DNA of 64,000 nt from contig JAFKAC010000026.1 of NCBI GenBank assembly GCA_025766275.1, positions 186,001-250,000 on the forward strand, written 5' to 3'. The notes beneath the pieces were generated by a model that was given only the letters and a program-made list of their open reading frames with translations, was not told the origin of the DNA and did no database searches. Positions 51,748-61,191 of the stretch are shown here, in pieces. The stretch is from Lactarius indigo (Eukaryota > Basidiomycota > Agaricomycetes > Russulales > Russulaceae). A program made the translations under genes and the position numbers. The first letter of the stretch is position 1; every line of letters starts with the position of its first letter.

Positions 51748-54700
51748 ACCCATCGGCCTGGGTGAGGGCAGTTAATTGTAACAGTGTAATCATGACTCGC
51801 TATCGTTCTATGAGAGTTCCAGTATCGATTCGCACCAGTTACGCAATGGCCGACATACGCGCGTTAGTTGATTCAGGAGCAACCCATTGCTTCATGAAAC
51901 CATCATTCGCAAAAAGAATGGGACTTGGGATCAAGTTGCTTGACGTCCCAAAAAAGATATGGAACATTGACAATACGGAAAACAAATCGGGGCGTATCAC
52001 TCATTATACCGATGTCGACGTCCAAACTAAAGGCATTCACAAGGAAATCCGCTTCCTCATCACGGACATCGGCAATGAAGACATCGTACTAGGCTACCCC
52101 TGGCTCGCCATTTATGACCCGCATATCAAGTGGTCTCAAGCAGCCATACACGAAGACATGCTTCCTATTATCATTCGATCGATCAACCCTTACATCAAAA
52201 CAACGCCAGTAGTGGCAGTAGCCACCGTTCAAAACGACGACTACGAATTGGTACACTCTTGCGTCATCACTGACGAGCAGCGGCAGCAGTTTGAGGAAGA
52301 ATGTCGAATCAGGGCCACGGCCACTGATCTCGCCATTGCAGCTCAACAATACACCACCAAAGCTGAGTTACCCGCTGAATACCGTGAATTTGAACGACTC
52401 TTCAGTGAAGAGGCATCGGACAGGTTTCCACCCAGCAGGCCCTGGGATCACGCCATTGAATTCAAACCAGGAACGGCCGACGCGATCGATTGTAAAATAT
52501 ACCCTATGACACAGGAAGAAGACAAGAAGTTACGCAAATGGATTGACGAACAACTCAAAAAGGGCTACATAAGACCCTCTAAATCCCCTTACGCGTCGTC
52601 CTTCTTCTTCATCAAGAAAAAGGACGGAAAACTACGACCTGTCCAGGACTATCGGAAGATTAACGCCGTTACTATTCGCAATCAATATCCCCTTCCCCTC
52701 ATTTCTGACCTCATTACCGACCTCAGTAACGCCCACATCTACACTAAGCTCGACGTCAGGTGGGGGTACAACAATATACGCATCAAAGAGGGAGATGAAG
52801 AAAAAGCGGCGTTCAAAACGCGTTATGGCCTATTCGAACCCACGGTGATGTTTTTCGGCTTAACCAACTCCCCAGCGACGTTCCAGACTATGATGAACTT
52901 CATCTTCAGGGACATCATCGCGAAGCATGAAAAATGCGGCACAGTTATTCGCGTCTATATGGACGACATTGGCATCGCTACCGGACTTAACTGTTCATTA
53001 CAAGATCATGTTGAAGCGGTCAAGGATGTGCTCCGTGTGTCTGCGGAGCATGACTTGTATTACAAACTCGAAAAATGCCTATTCCACTCTCCGCGTATGG
53101 ATTACCTGGGGGTAATCCTTGAAAAGGGGGTGACGCGCATGGACCCCGTCAAAATTTCAGGCATCAAGGACTGGCCTACGCCAACAAAGGTTAAGGACGT
53201 CCGCTCTTTTCTCGGTTTTTGCAATTTTTACCGTCCCTTCATACGAGGTTTCGCGACCAAAGCACGCCCCCTCAACAGACTTACCCACAAAAACACTGAA
53301 TGGCATTGGGGAACAGAGGAAGAAAAGGCATTCCAAGACCTCAAAGCCATCGTCACCAGCGAACCGGTTCTTGCACACCCCGACCTCACACAACAATTCG
53401 AATTAGAAGTCGATGCATCAGGATTCGCCACCGGAGCCGTCCTTCTCCAGCGAAAAGCGGACGGCAAACGACACCCCATCGGCTACTATTCATCAACCCT
53501 CAACAAAGCAGAACGAAATTACGACATTTACGACCTTGAACTTTTAGCGATCGTCAAAGCCTTTCGCCATTGGAGACCCCTTTTAGCAGGATCTCCTCAC
53601 AAAATCAAGGTATTCTCGGACCACCTTAACTTGCAATACTGGAAGTCACCGCAGAAGATTAGTAGGCGGGTAGCTAGGGAAGTACTAGAACTCTCGGAAT
53701 ACGACTTCGAAATTCACCACATTAAAGGGACTTCAAACGGTCGTGCCGATGCCTTGTCGCGAAGACCAGATTACGACCAGGGAGAAAACGACAACGAGGG
53801 AGTAACCGTGTTACCAGAAAGCGTCTTTGCACGCGCTACCACACTAGAAGAACCGCGACACCCTCACTGGAGATCCGAAATCCTACCGGTAGAAATGACA
53901 CCGGAACACCCCATTTACGAACAGGACATAGCTAAGTTGAAGCCCTGGGTCGATGCTCACAAGCTAAAAGACATCGAAGGGACATGGTATAAAGACGGGC
54001 GCCGAGTAGTCACCGGCGGCATCCACGACAAGCGCACTATCATTGCTGCTCATCATGACTCCCCTGTCTACGGCCATCCAGGCATCAAACGAACCCTCCA
54101 ACTTACCGAACGACATTACTGGTGGCCGCAGATGAAGAATGATGTCACAGACTACGTCAAAGGATGTGCAGAATGCCAGCGGCACAAAGCTAACCTGCGA
54201 CCGATTAAAGCACCCCTACAACCTATCTACCCGAAACCGGAAGCCCTGCCGTTTGAGACTATTGCAGTGGACTTTATCACCAAACTCCCTGTCTCTCGTG
54301 GATATGATTCCATTCTCACAGTGACCGATCATGATTGCACCAAGGCCGCAGTCTTCATTCCTTGTAACGAAGAGATAACGGCCGAAGGAACAGCTGCCCT
54401 GTATGTTTCTCATGTTTTCCCACGATTCGGACTCCCCTCGCGTGTTATCAGTGACCGAGATCCCCGCTTCGCATCCAAGTTTATGCGGGAGATATGTAAA
54501 ATCCTTGGCATCAATCAAAATATCTCAACCGCTTATCACCCCAGAACCGACGGCCAATCAGAACGAACGAATCAATGGCTGGAACAATATCTCCGCTTTT
54601 GGGTAAATGAGCGGCAGGACGACTGGGTCCGATATCTGCCTATGGCGGAATTCACGCATAACAATTGGCCTAACGAAACCACGCGAGAGTCCCCCTTCTT

Positions 54701-55736
54701 TCTCCTATCTGGATTCAACCCTCGCGCTGATTGGACTGATAGGCCGTCTCCTATTCCCCAAGTGTCACTAAGACTGGACCAGTTTAAACAAGCGCGACAG
54801 CATGCCTTCTCCTGTATGCTCCGGGCGCAAAAGTCATGGGTCAAGCATAAAGATACGCCCAAGTTCAAAGAAGGAGACCTCGTGTGGCTAGAAGGACGCC
54901 ACTTACGTACCCATCAACCAACCGCAAAACTAGCCGCAAAACGCCATGGACCGTTTAAGGTCGTTCAGGTGATGTCCCCCGTCAACTATCGCCTTGAGCT
55001 TCCCACGCAGTGGAGCATCCATGACGTCTTCCACATAGATCTTCTCACACCTTATCGTGAAACACCCACGCACGGGCCAAACTATCAGCGCCCACCGCCT
55101 GATTTGGTCGATAACGAAGAAGAATACGAGGTCGAGAAGATCCTAGACTCGCGGCGGTTCGGCCGAAGACGTCGACTCCAATACCTCGTCAAATGGAAGG
55201 GCTACCCTGACTCAGACAATCAATGGGTAGATAAGGATGACGTATTTGCCGACGAAGCCGTTCGGGATTTCAAACATTCTAACCCCGACAGGGAAACGCA
55301 TATAAGGGCAACCTCTTGTCGTGATAAGTCCCCATCTCCCATTCACTCCATGTCCTCTACTCGACGCAATGACCAGCTCACACTCCTCTCCACCCTCATC
55401 AATGATTCCTCAGCCACGCTTGTCGACTCCGACCCCACCAACGACACCGCAACCACTAGAACTACAAGAGGAGGCCGTCCCTCCGTGCAGCATGAGGAAG
55501 ACGGCCCTATCACTAGCGAAGAACTGCACCAGACATTGCAACGATTCCCTATGCCCGTACAGGGAACTCTCGACGACGATCCAGCAGCAGCTCAACCAGC
55601 ACCTCCGCCACCAATGTATGCCCTCACAAACCCCAACACCGGTGAGCCCGAGGTCTTCCTCACCGAAGACGAGCTTTTTCGGCTTCAAGCAGCTGTCCCG
55701 CGCGGTGAAACCGCCCAACGCCATGCAGAAGTATGA
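51717..55736 (+). CDS. Gypsy Pol: protease, RT, RNase H, integrase, chromodomain
   Basis: The frame has no ATG near its start, consistent with expression by frameshift. Counting from 51717: protease LVDSGATHCF (Asp 52); reverse transcriptase with VYMDDIGIA (Asp 416-417); RNase H with ELEVDASGFATGAVL and HIKGTSNGRADALSRR; integrase zinc region (HHDSPVYGHPGIKRTL, CAECQRHKA); catalytic Asp 852 (VDFITKL), Asp 913 (SDRDPRF) and Glu 949 (DGQSERTN), spaced D-X35-E; chromodomain from about residue 1137 (YEVEKILDSRR, LQYLVKWKGYP, DNQWVD). About 150 further residues, Pro/Thr/Asp-rich, lead to TGA at 55734. Chromodomains steer integration toward modified histones. All catalytic residues are present. Confidence 0.95.
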   Translation: MEKGGFSGRLNPSAWVRAVNCNSVIMTRYRSMRVPVSIRTSYAMADIRALVDSGATHCFMKPSFAKRMGLGIKLLDVPKKIWNIDNTENKSGRITHYTDVDVQTKGIHKEIRFLITDIGNEDIVLGYPWLAIYDPHIKWSQAAIHEDMLPIIIRSINPYIKTTPVVAVATVQNDDYELVHSCVITDEQRQQFEEECRIRATATDLAIAAQQYTTKAELPAEYREFERLFSEEASDRFPPSRPWDHAIEFKPGTADAIDCKIYPMTQEEDKKLRKWIDEQLKKGYIRPSKSPYASSFFFIKKKDGKLRPVQDYRKINAVTIRNQYPLPLISDLITDLSNAHIYTKLDVRWGYNNIRIKEGDEEKAAFKTRYGLFEPTVMFFGLTNSPATFQTMMNFIFRDIIAKHEKCGTVIRVYMDDIGIATGLNCSLQDHVEAVKDVLRVSAEHDLYYKLEKCLFHSPRMDYLGVILEKGVTRMDPVKISGIKDWPTPTKVKDVRSFLGFCNFYRPFIRGFATKARPLNRLTHKNTEWHWGTEEEKAFQDLKAIVTSEPVLAHPDLTQQFELEVDASGFATGAVLLQRKADGKRHPIGYYSSTLNKAERNYDIYDLELLAIVKAFRHWRPLLAGSPHKIKVFSDHLNLQYWKSPQKISRRVAREVLELSEYDFEIHHIKGTSNGRADALSRRPDYDQGENDNEGVTVLPESVFARATTLEEPRHPHWRSEILPVEMTPEHPIYEQDIAKLKPWVDAHKLKDIEGTWYKDGRRVVTGGIHDKRTIIAAHHDSPVYGHPGIKRTLQLTERHYWWPQMKNDVTDYVKGCAECQRHKANLRPIKAPLQPIYPKPEALPFETIAVDFITKLPVSRGYDSILTVTDHDCTKAAVFIPCNEEITAEGTAALYVSHVFPRFGLPSRVISDRDPRFASKFMREICKILGINQNISTAYHPRTDGQSERTNQWLEQYLRFWVNERQDDWVRYLPMAEFTHNNWPNETTRESPFFLLSGFNPRADWTDRPSPIPQVSLRLDQFKQARQHAFSCMLRAQKSWVKHKDTPKFKEGDLVWLEGRHLRTHQPTAKLAAKRHGPFKVVQVMSPVNYRLELPTQWSIHDVFHIDLLTPYRETPTHGPNYQRPPPDLVDNEEEYEVEKILDSRRFGRRRRLQYLVKWKGYPDSDNQWVDKDDVFADEAVRDFKHSNPDRETHIRATSCRDKSPSPIHSMSSTRRNDQLTLLSTLINDSSATLVDSDPTNDTATTRTTRGGRPSVQHEEDGPITSEELHQTLQRFPMPVQGTLDDDPAAAQPAPPPPMYALTNPNTGEPEVFLTEDELFRLQAAVPRGETAQRHAEV
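51729..51735 (+). promoter_or_regulatory. Candidate -1 ribosomal frameshift heptamer
   Basis: GGGTTTT is read in the gag frame as G GGT TTT, the X XXY YYZ form of -1 slippery sites. It sits inside the gag/pol overlap 16 nt (51736-51747 plus 4) before the end of the gag stop codon. A -1 slip here leads straight into the pol frame (GGG TTT TCA GGA). Confidence 0.55.
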
Positions 55737-56525
55737 ACGAGAATGGAAGGAGACGGCGGTGCGGTGGCAGCGGGAGCAACTGCATATCGCCGCTTGCCGA
55801 CGACGAATGATGAAGGAGCGGAAGGAGTATTGGACGAAGATGAGGATGAAGACGAGCTTAGAGACCACTACCCCATCAGGCACGCATTCCTTAACCATGA
55901 ATTCTACGCTGAAGATCCAGCCGCCACTCCCTACCTCGTCGACGCAGCGGGGGGGCCTTTACACAGGGGACGAGTCGCCGTGGCACAAGCGGCTCGTTAT
56001 ACACCAATGGGCGAACGAGACCCCGCAACCAGAGTCGTCGTCCCTGAGGGGTTCCGGGTCAATCGAGGACCCGATTACATTCCGTTCCCGATCAAGCTCC
56101 CCAACGGACCGACGGTACAAGCCTCCCACGTACAGGTTATCTGAGGAGGAGACCCCTTCGTACTCGGACTAGCTCCGGGGTCAGGCTTCCTCTATGGTAA
56201 ACCTCTTTACGCCACTCCTCATCTTCCCAAAAACAATCGCGCGTTCATCCCACACGAGGAGTACTTCATGCTCCGAGATCGACACCCCACAGACCTGCTG
56301 CTTATGCGCATCGGGGATGTCACCCTCACTCAAGAGCTGCGTCGATTCCGGCAGTTTGCCTTTGCCGAAGACCAGCTGGAGAAGAGGATTCGACAATTAC
56401 AGATGGAGAAGGAGATGGTGATAGCGGACAAAAAGGACAGTCTCTATCGACTCGAACGCGCTAACATATTGGGAAGAATGGAAGATGAAGCGGAACGAAT
56501 GAGGCAGGAATCGGTAGCGGACTAG
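55723..56525 (+). pseudogene. Broken third coding segment downstream of gypsy pol
   Basis: The pol frame continues as coding-like sequence past its stop: DEDEDELRDHYPIRHAFLNH, PATRVVVPEGFRVNRG and DYIPFPIKLPNG, then a TGA at 56142, then PGSGFLYGKPLYA, PHEEYFMLRDRHPTDLL and a coiled coil (DQLEKRIRQLQMEKEMVI) to TAG at 56523-56525. A competing frame begins with ATG 55723, overlapping the pol stop, and carries KYEREWKETAVRWQREQL, better than the pol frame over 55723-55850. Taken together, one ancestral frame probably suffered two small shifts and a nonsense change. Alternatively it is expressed by re-initiation and readthrough. The function is unknown. Confidence 0.5.
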
Positions 56526-56543
56526 TGAGGTGGGCCTCACTCC

Positions 56544-56557
56544 TGAAAAGGGGGTGA
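56544..56557 (+). promoter_or_regulatory. Gypsy polypurine tract
   Basis: GAAAAGGGGGTGA directly precedes the 3' LTR start at 56558. Confidence 0.75.
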
Positions 56558-57068
56558 TGTTACGGTACGAACTTAATGACTCATTACATACGACTCATGG
56601 CCGGTTATGACTACGGTCCGGTATCAGCATTAGTCATGGACTATTACCTCGTATCAGTCAGCATAGTAGTTCACATGTGATTGTAACTCATGTATGACTC
56701 ATTCCTAGGATAGCGGTACTAGGGTTCGAGCTAGTTACGCTATTGGTTACGTACTATTCGAGCGGCGCTTTAAAGCCCGCGTGTATCTGTATAAGTAGTC
56801 GACTCGGAAGACCAAGAGTCCCCATCTTGGTCTTCTTCAATCCACCACTTGACTCGTATTCCACTTGCCTTAGCCTCGGGCTAAGCGTGCTTCCTTATTC
56901 GTATCCACCAAGGGATACTCATCCTTTACTTCTTGCTGCAGTGTGTGTCGGTGGACCCCTGTTCAGCTTGCGTTGGGTTGACACGTGATCCCCATTCGCC
57001 TTTACTCCGCTAAGTCGATTACGCCCTCTTCAGAGTCCAAGTCGGACTAACGCCGGTGGAGCGTAACA
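56558..57068 (+). repeat. Gypsy 3' LTR (511 bp)
   Basis: It is the same length as the 5' LTR and no mismatch was seen by eye. It ends CGTAACA and is followed by GCGCG. Confidence 0.95.
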
Positions 57069-58004
57069 GCGCGGGTGCTTTCTGCAGCGGTGCGCATGCA
57101 CGTGCCCGGTGGGCCGCCTCCTTCACGGTGAATACCTCGTCGACCACAGCCACTCGCATGCAGGCCTTATGTTCGCCTTCTGCCAGCTCACGCTTACCTA
57201 CAGGCGCTTCGTCAGCAGCGCGCTCCTGCGCTTTGTCGACACTGCGTTTTTGCTGAGCGCATACGACTTTGCGTGTTGCCTCGGCCCCGCTCGGCACTGG
57301 AACCCCCAGCGCCACCAGCCTCTATGTTCCCCAGCATCTACTACCTGGCGCGTCCCTCTCATATTTGTGCAGCCCCCCAGCACCCTCGCTTCTCATGCGC
57401 ACGCCGACGGGTCCTGTTGGAGTGTGTTGTCACGCTCAGAACACGTGACCTAGGGCGGGATACGAAGCACCCGCCAGATCAGATCGTCATGGTCCGTGCC
57501 AGTACAGTACCCCGACACTTCTCTCTCCCGCGCCAAAAAGGAAAACGCCGAACGACCTATCCAGGGCATTGGAGGCGGCGCGTGGCTCCTGTGTGTTCAA
57601 GGTGCGCTGCGACTTAGATCATACGGAAAGCGTTTCGAGAACAGGATGAGACTCAATTCGGGACATACATGCGAGTGCTTTCGTACAACATAGACTACCG
57701 CAAGTAAAGAGGACAAAAGACTATGCCAGACAGACCTGTGCCTCCTTGAAGCAGAATATATTTCCACTCTTCAACACAGCTAGTTCTCCTCATAAGCGGG
57801 TGGACCATCGTGGGATTGGTCCTGATTAGTGCAGACTGGGCAGTGGCCACAAGGATAATACGGAGTACCGCCACACACAAAGAGGGGTGGATTGTCCAGC
57901 ATCATGCGCAGGTCCTCGTTTTCTTCGTTGATGTTGATGCTTTACGTCATTGGACCATAGTCGGCGCTGTGAGCTTGTATTTGTCAACGTGGGGGAGAAA
58001 CGAC
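57069..58004. other. Stretch without a supported gene
   Basis: GC-rich DNA right of the gypsy insertion has overlapping short ORFs (for example around 57109-57453, hydrophobic in part) that may belong to the gene remnant seen left of the insertion. I see no start, splice structure or domain that would support a call. Confidence 0.4.
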
Positions 58005-58331
58005 TCACCTTAACCGTTGATTGACAACCTTCCGGACGATATCAAGGACGGCATAGAGAAAGGCAATTTGGACCATGGTCGTAATTACCCTGTAACCACC
58101 GATAAGTACGTGTAATACGGCTGCAATTAGGAAATAATACCGACATTTGCAAAAGTACGCCGAATACGCGGCCAAGTAGATCGGCAAAGAGAGAGAGCAG
58201 CATGCCAATGTCACAATGTGGGTGAAATTGTTTGTGTAATGGCTTGAAAGTTGACGGAGGGATGAGGCTTGAAGTGCAAAGTGGTTAACGAACCAAGTTT
58301 TTGAGCCCCCATAGTTCCACAGGCGGGCCAC
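58005..58331 (-). CDS. Putative small membrane protein, partial model
   Basis: A 108-codon minus-strand frame with no ATG at its start, so an upstream exon is likely. Two hydrophobic stretches (HIVTLACCSLSLPIYLAAY and FLIAAVLHVLIGGYRVI, the second running into TTMVQIAFLYAVLDIV) predict two or three membrane helices. A GTGAGT donor at the 3' end of the frame could join a short last exon near 57970. No family is recognised. A chance ORF cannot be excluded. Confidence 0.35.
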   Translation of the reverse strand: MARLWNYGGSKTWFVNHFALQASSLRQLSSHYTNNFTHIVTLACCSLSLPIYLAAYSAYFCKCRYYFLIAAVLHVLIGGYRVITTMVQIAFLYAVLDIVRKVVNQRLR

Positions 58332-58572
58332 TCAGTTTACCAACGGCAGGCGACGTCTGAGGTGATGCGTACAAAGGTTAAGCGGTCTCAAAGAGCGGAC
58401 TTCAAGTTCGGAACATACATGTCATTGGTACTATTGTAAGGATTGGTCATGAGGTACCTGAGCCGTCCTTTAGCGCTGTCCATCTCAAACTGTCCATCTC
58501 AAACTTTGGCACTGTTATTTAGGCCGCTGGGCGGCCACTTCAAAGGTCTTCTTGCGCCTCTACTATACACTA

Positions 58573-58990
58573 AGGGTTTACAGAGTTGAGTTGTGAGCCT
58601 AGTTGGGAGGTCTGCTGTGAGCCTGTGAGTTCTGTTGTGGGACCGAAAAATGAATTCAAATTTCGCAACAGAAATGAAACTTACAACAAGTATCTGTTGT
58701 CGGCACCTGTCACGGTAATATTTCGATTGGGGTTTGAAAACTCATCTCTTTGCCGGGTCTCGACGTTTGTTTCTGCGTCCTCAAGGCCTCAAGGCTCAAG
58801 TGTGTTATCTCCAGCCGAATTTAGACTCCGTAGTGCGGCGGCTGACTAGCGCTGACTTGGCGAAGTTTGCAACAGGGGGCGTACAGAGTGCACAGCAGCT
58901 ATCGGCACCAGTAACGCTCAAAAGGAAGATTCCAGCAGCACTCACAACAGAGCTCACAATGGAGCTCACAACTAAACTCTGTAAACCCCT
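58573..58990. mobile_element. Possible non-autonomous inverted-repeat element (418 bp)
   Basis: The arm 58573-58600 (AGGGTTTACAGAGTTGAG...) is the near-exact reverse complement of 58961-58990 (...CTCTGTAAACCCCT). No ORF of note lies between, and no clear target duplication is visible. It could be a MITE or only a chance large hairpin. Confidence 0.35.
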
Positions 58991-59096
58991 ACTGGCAACA
59001 GCACACCAACCTTTGGCCATTGTTCCGGGAGACACCTTGCCTTACTGTGGCGATACCTCATATCTAGCACTGACAACGCTATTATGCATGGCCAGG

Positions 59097-59131
59097 AACA
59101 AAGAACGGGTTGGATAACCCCGTTCTTTGTT
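59097..59131. repeat. Strong hairpin
   Basis: AACAAAGAACGGGTT and AACCCCGTTCTTTGTT pair over about 15 bp with one bulge and a 4-nt loop (GGAT). Its role is unknown: a Helitron-type 3' hairpin, a transcript-end structure or a remnant. Confidence 0.55.
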
Positions 59132-60047
59132 TCTCAGAGTATCCTTGGGCGCAAATTACTGTAATCGAAAGAAAAAAAAAATGGGGGACGGTCGAAATGT
59201 TGGAGCACAGATCGAAGCTAAAACTGAACGTTTCTTTTACCCCTTCGCCTCCTCTAGATCCGACTGAGATAAATTAGCTCCACTACTCCAGTCAGCGAGC
59301 TACACGCTAGGCACACTGCACCTGCAGGACATACGTTCACTTCGGTAATATTCCAGTTTCGAGTTACTATTCTTTATCTTATCCCCAAACTGTACAAACA
59401 GGAGTGGCACCTGTCGAGCACATGTCCACACAACAGCGGCAGTTTCTGTTGTAGGCCCGCCACTATAGCGCAGTAATTGGTCCTGTTTAACGCACGGAAA
59501 ATTTGTCCCGTGGAACGTGCCGCTTCTGTCTCTGGGATGGTAGAAAGTCACATCGCCTGACCCTTCCTACCTCTCTAGTTGCAGAACACACCAACGCTGT
59601 CCTGGCCAGTCTCTCACCAGCACCGCACCGATACGCTGGCAACCGCAAGTGTCTCTACTTACAGTACAAGTACGTCGAAGCGTACCACAGCGTTTCATAA
59701 CTCTGTCCTATGTAGCTTAATCCCCGTAAGGGGGGGTGCAACGAGCAGGTATTGGCAGTGATGTGGACGCAAGGCCAGGGTAACAATATGATGATGAAGA
59801 CAAATGAGGACATGGATCGACGGTCCAGGCGGTCCGAACACGGCGGTATGGGCTTGACAAGCTCTGAATCGGCGCGGAATGCATAAAGCAACCTCATGCA
59901 GTGCGTCTCGCCTAACTCTCCGGTTGTGGTTAACAGACTCGGATTGCCACGGGTTACACACTTGCATCTAGCTGTCTTGCCCCTCTGGTATTTCCGAGTC
60001 CACCGCAGAGGGGACGATCCAGGCGCTGCCTGCGCTTACTGCGCCGT

Positions 60048-60497
60048 TCACTCGCGATGTCGTGAGACGCGTCCTCGCTCCTCCGCGCGAACTCGGCAAT
60101 ATTGAGCGTGCTCGAACACGAAAGTGAGCGCCTTTGCAAGGGTCTCGTTCACCTGCTGGCGTACTTTGGCCACACGCTGCAGATCCGCGGCACATACTTG
60201 AGTGAGCATAAGCTTCAAGGAGCTGACGTTTCTCTTCTTGGTAGGCAGGAAGGGCAACGGGGATGTGCCGTTCGCTTTGCCCATGTGAATGGCTACAGCT
60301 TGTGACGCATCACGGGACAGGTAGCGAAAGTATGGTAGCATCGGGTCTGACGAGGACCATACCAAGGACGAGGACAAACGGTGCGGATTCATCGTTGATA
60401 GCATGCAGCCATCAATGGATACGGTATTCGGGACATTACGGCTTACGCCCCATTCGAAGCCATTCGCTTCGATCCTGACCTCATCCCGCCAGCTCAC
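60048..60497 (-). CDS. Unrecognised exon or small protein
   Basis: A 149-codon minus-strand frame with ordinary protein composition (GFEWGVSRNVPNTVSIDG; YFRYLSRDASQAVAIHMG; LMLTQVCAADLQRVAKV). It lacks an ATG start (the first codon is GTG) and is preceded by a possible acceptor (AAGTGAG), so it may be an internal exon. A frame at 60935-60830 ending at a GTATGC donor could be the preceding exon. No family is recognised. Confidence 0.3.
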   Translation of the reverse strand: MSWRDEVRIEANGFEWGVSRNVPNTVSIDGCMLSTMNPHRLSSSLVWSSSDPMLPYFRYLSRDASQAVAIHMGKANGTSPLPFLPTKKRNVSSLKLMLTQVCAADLQRVAKVRQQVNETLAKALTFVFEHAQYCRVRAEERGRVSRHRE

Positions 60498-61191
60498 TCA
60501 CTTATTTGGTGTCTATTCTCTCAGATTGGCACGATAACCGGAGCCCTCTGCGCAACCTCAACCCCAGAGACCAGTTTACGCCGTATACCACCTTTATGTC
60601 GTTCACTTCGGAAACTATTCATGTTCTAGATAATATAGTTATTGTGAATGACGATCACAAATGGTCATATTGACGCTCGAGGCAGCGGGGCAGAAGCAAA
60701 AACAACTCTCTTTGTTTTTCGGCCGGGCTCTCAAATTCTTATGGGGAAGTGTACACGGCTGCCACACCGCCCGGACAACTGGCGGCGTCATTTTTTTTTG
60801 GCTTGAAGGCTGAGCGCAGATGTAGTGAAGGGACTCGCATACCTCACGTATACCAAATAGTGTGTATTGAATAGGTTTGGGTCTGATGCACTCGTGTCTC
60901 CCTCCATCAGTTTTGGGAACACCTCTCGCTAGCACCCTTGCCCTCCCAATGACTAGTCATTACCCACAAATCTCAGCGGCTCTGTCCTAGGAAGCACAAC
61001 AGTTAGCGACAATTGATTGATGACACTGTGCGAGATAATGGATCGTGGGCGTGGTCGGCAGAGTGTTTCTTTGTTCTTTCAAGGACCCTGGCCTTACGGT
61101 GACCTCCGCCTTTGACTTCTACCGGCCTGTAGTGGAGCCTGCTAAGATAAATTCGTGCTGTTATCCCTGGCTTTCCTCGCATGCTTGGATC
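60498..61191. other. Upstream region of the 61192 gene
   Basis: No supported gene. It presumably holds the promoter and 5' leader of the gene that follows; no TATA box stands out. Confidence 0.45.

Larger units (their letters stand above)
49267..57068 (+). mobile_element. Complete Ty3/gypsy chromovirus, recently inserted
   Basis: It has two 511-bp LTRs (49267-49777 and 56558-57068) that look identical by eye. They have TGTTACG...CGTAACA ends and are flanked by the target duplication GCGCG (49262-49266, 57069-57073). Internally: a self-complementary primer site, a gag frame, an overlapping pol frame with chromodomain, an extra 3' coding segment and a purine-rich tract. The RT-before-integrase order and the chromodomain make it a chromovirus. 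LTR identity and an intact pol indicate a recent insertion. Confidence 0.95.
58332..60047. other. Stretch with inverted-repeat DNA, no supported gene
   Basis: It holds the inverted pair at 58573/58990 and the hairpin at 59097-59131. ORFs are short and without domains. Confidence 0.45.

Noticed and set aside
55723..56172. 150-codon frame starting MQKYEREW as the full third gypsy protein
   Set aside because: Only its first ~45 codons look better than the pol frame; the rest has poorer coding character than the pol-frame sequence.
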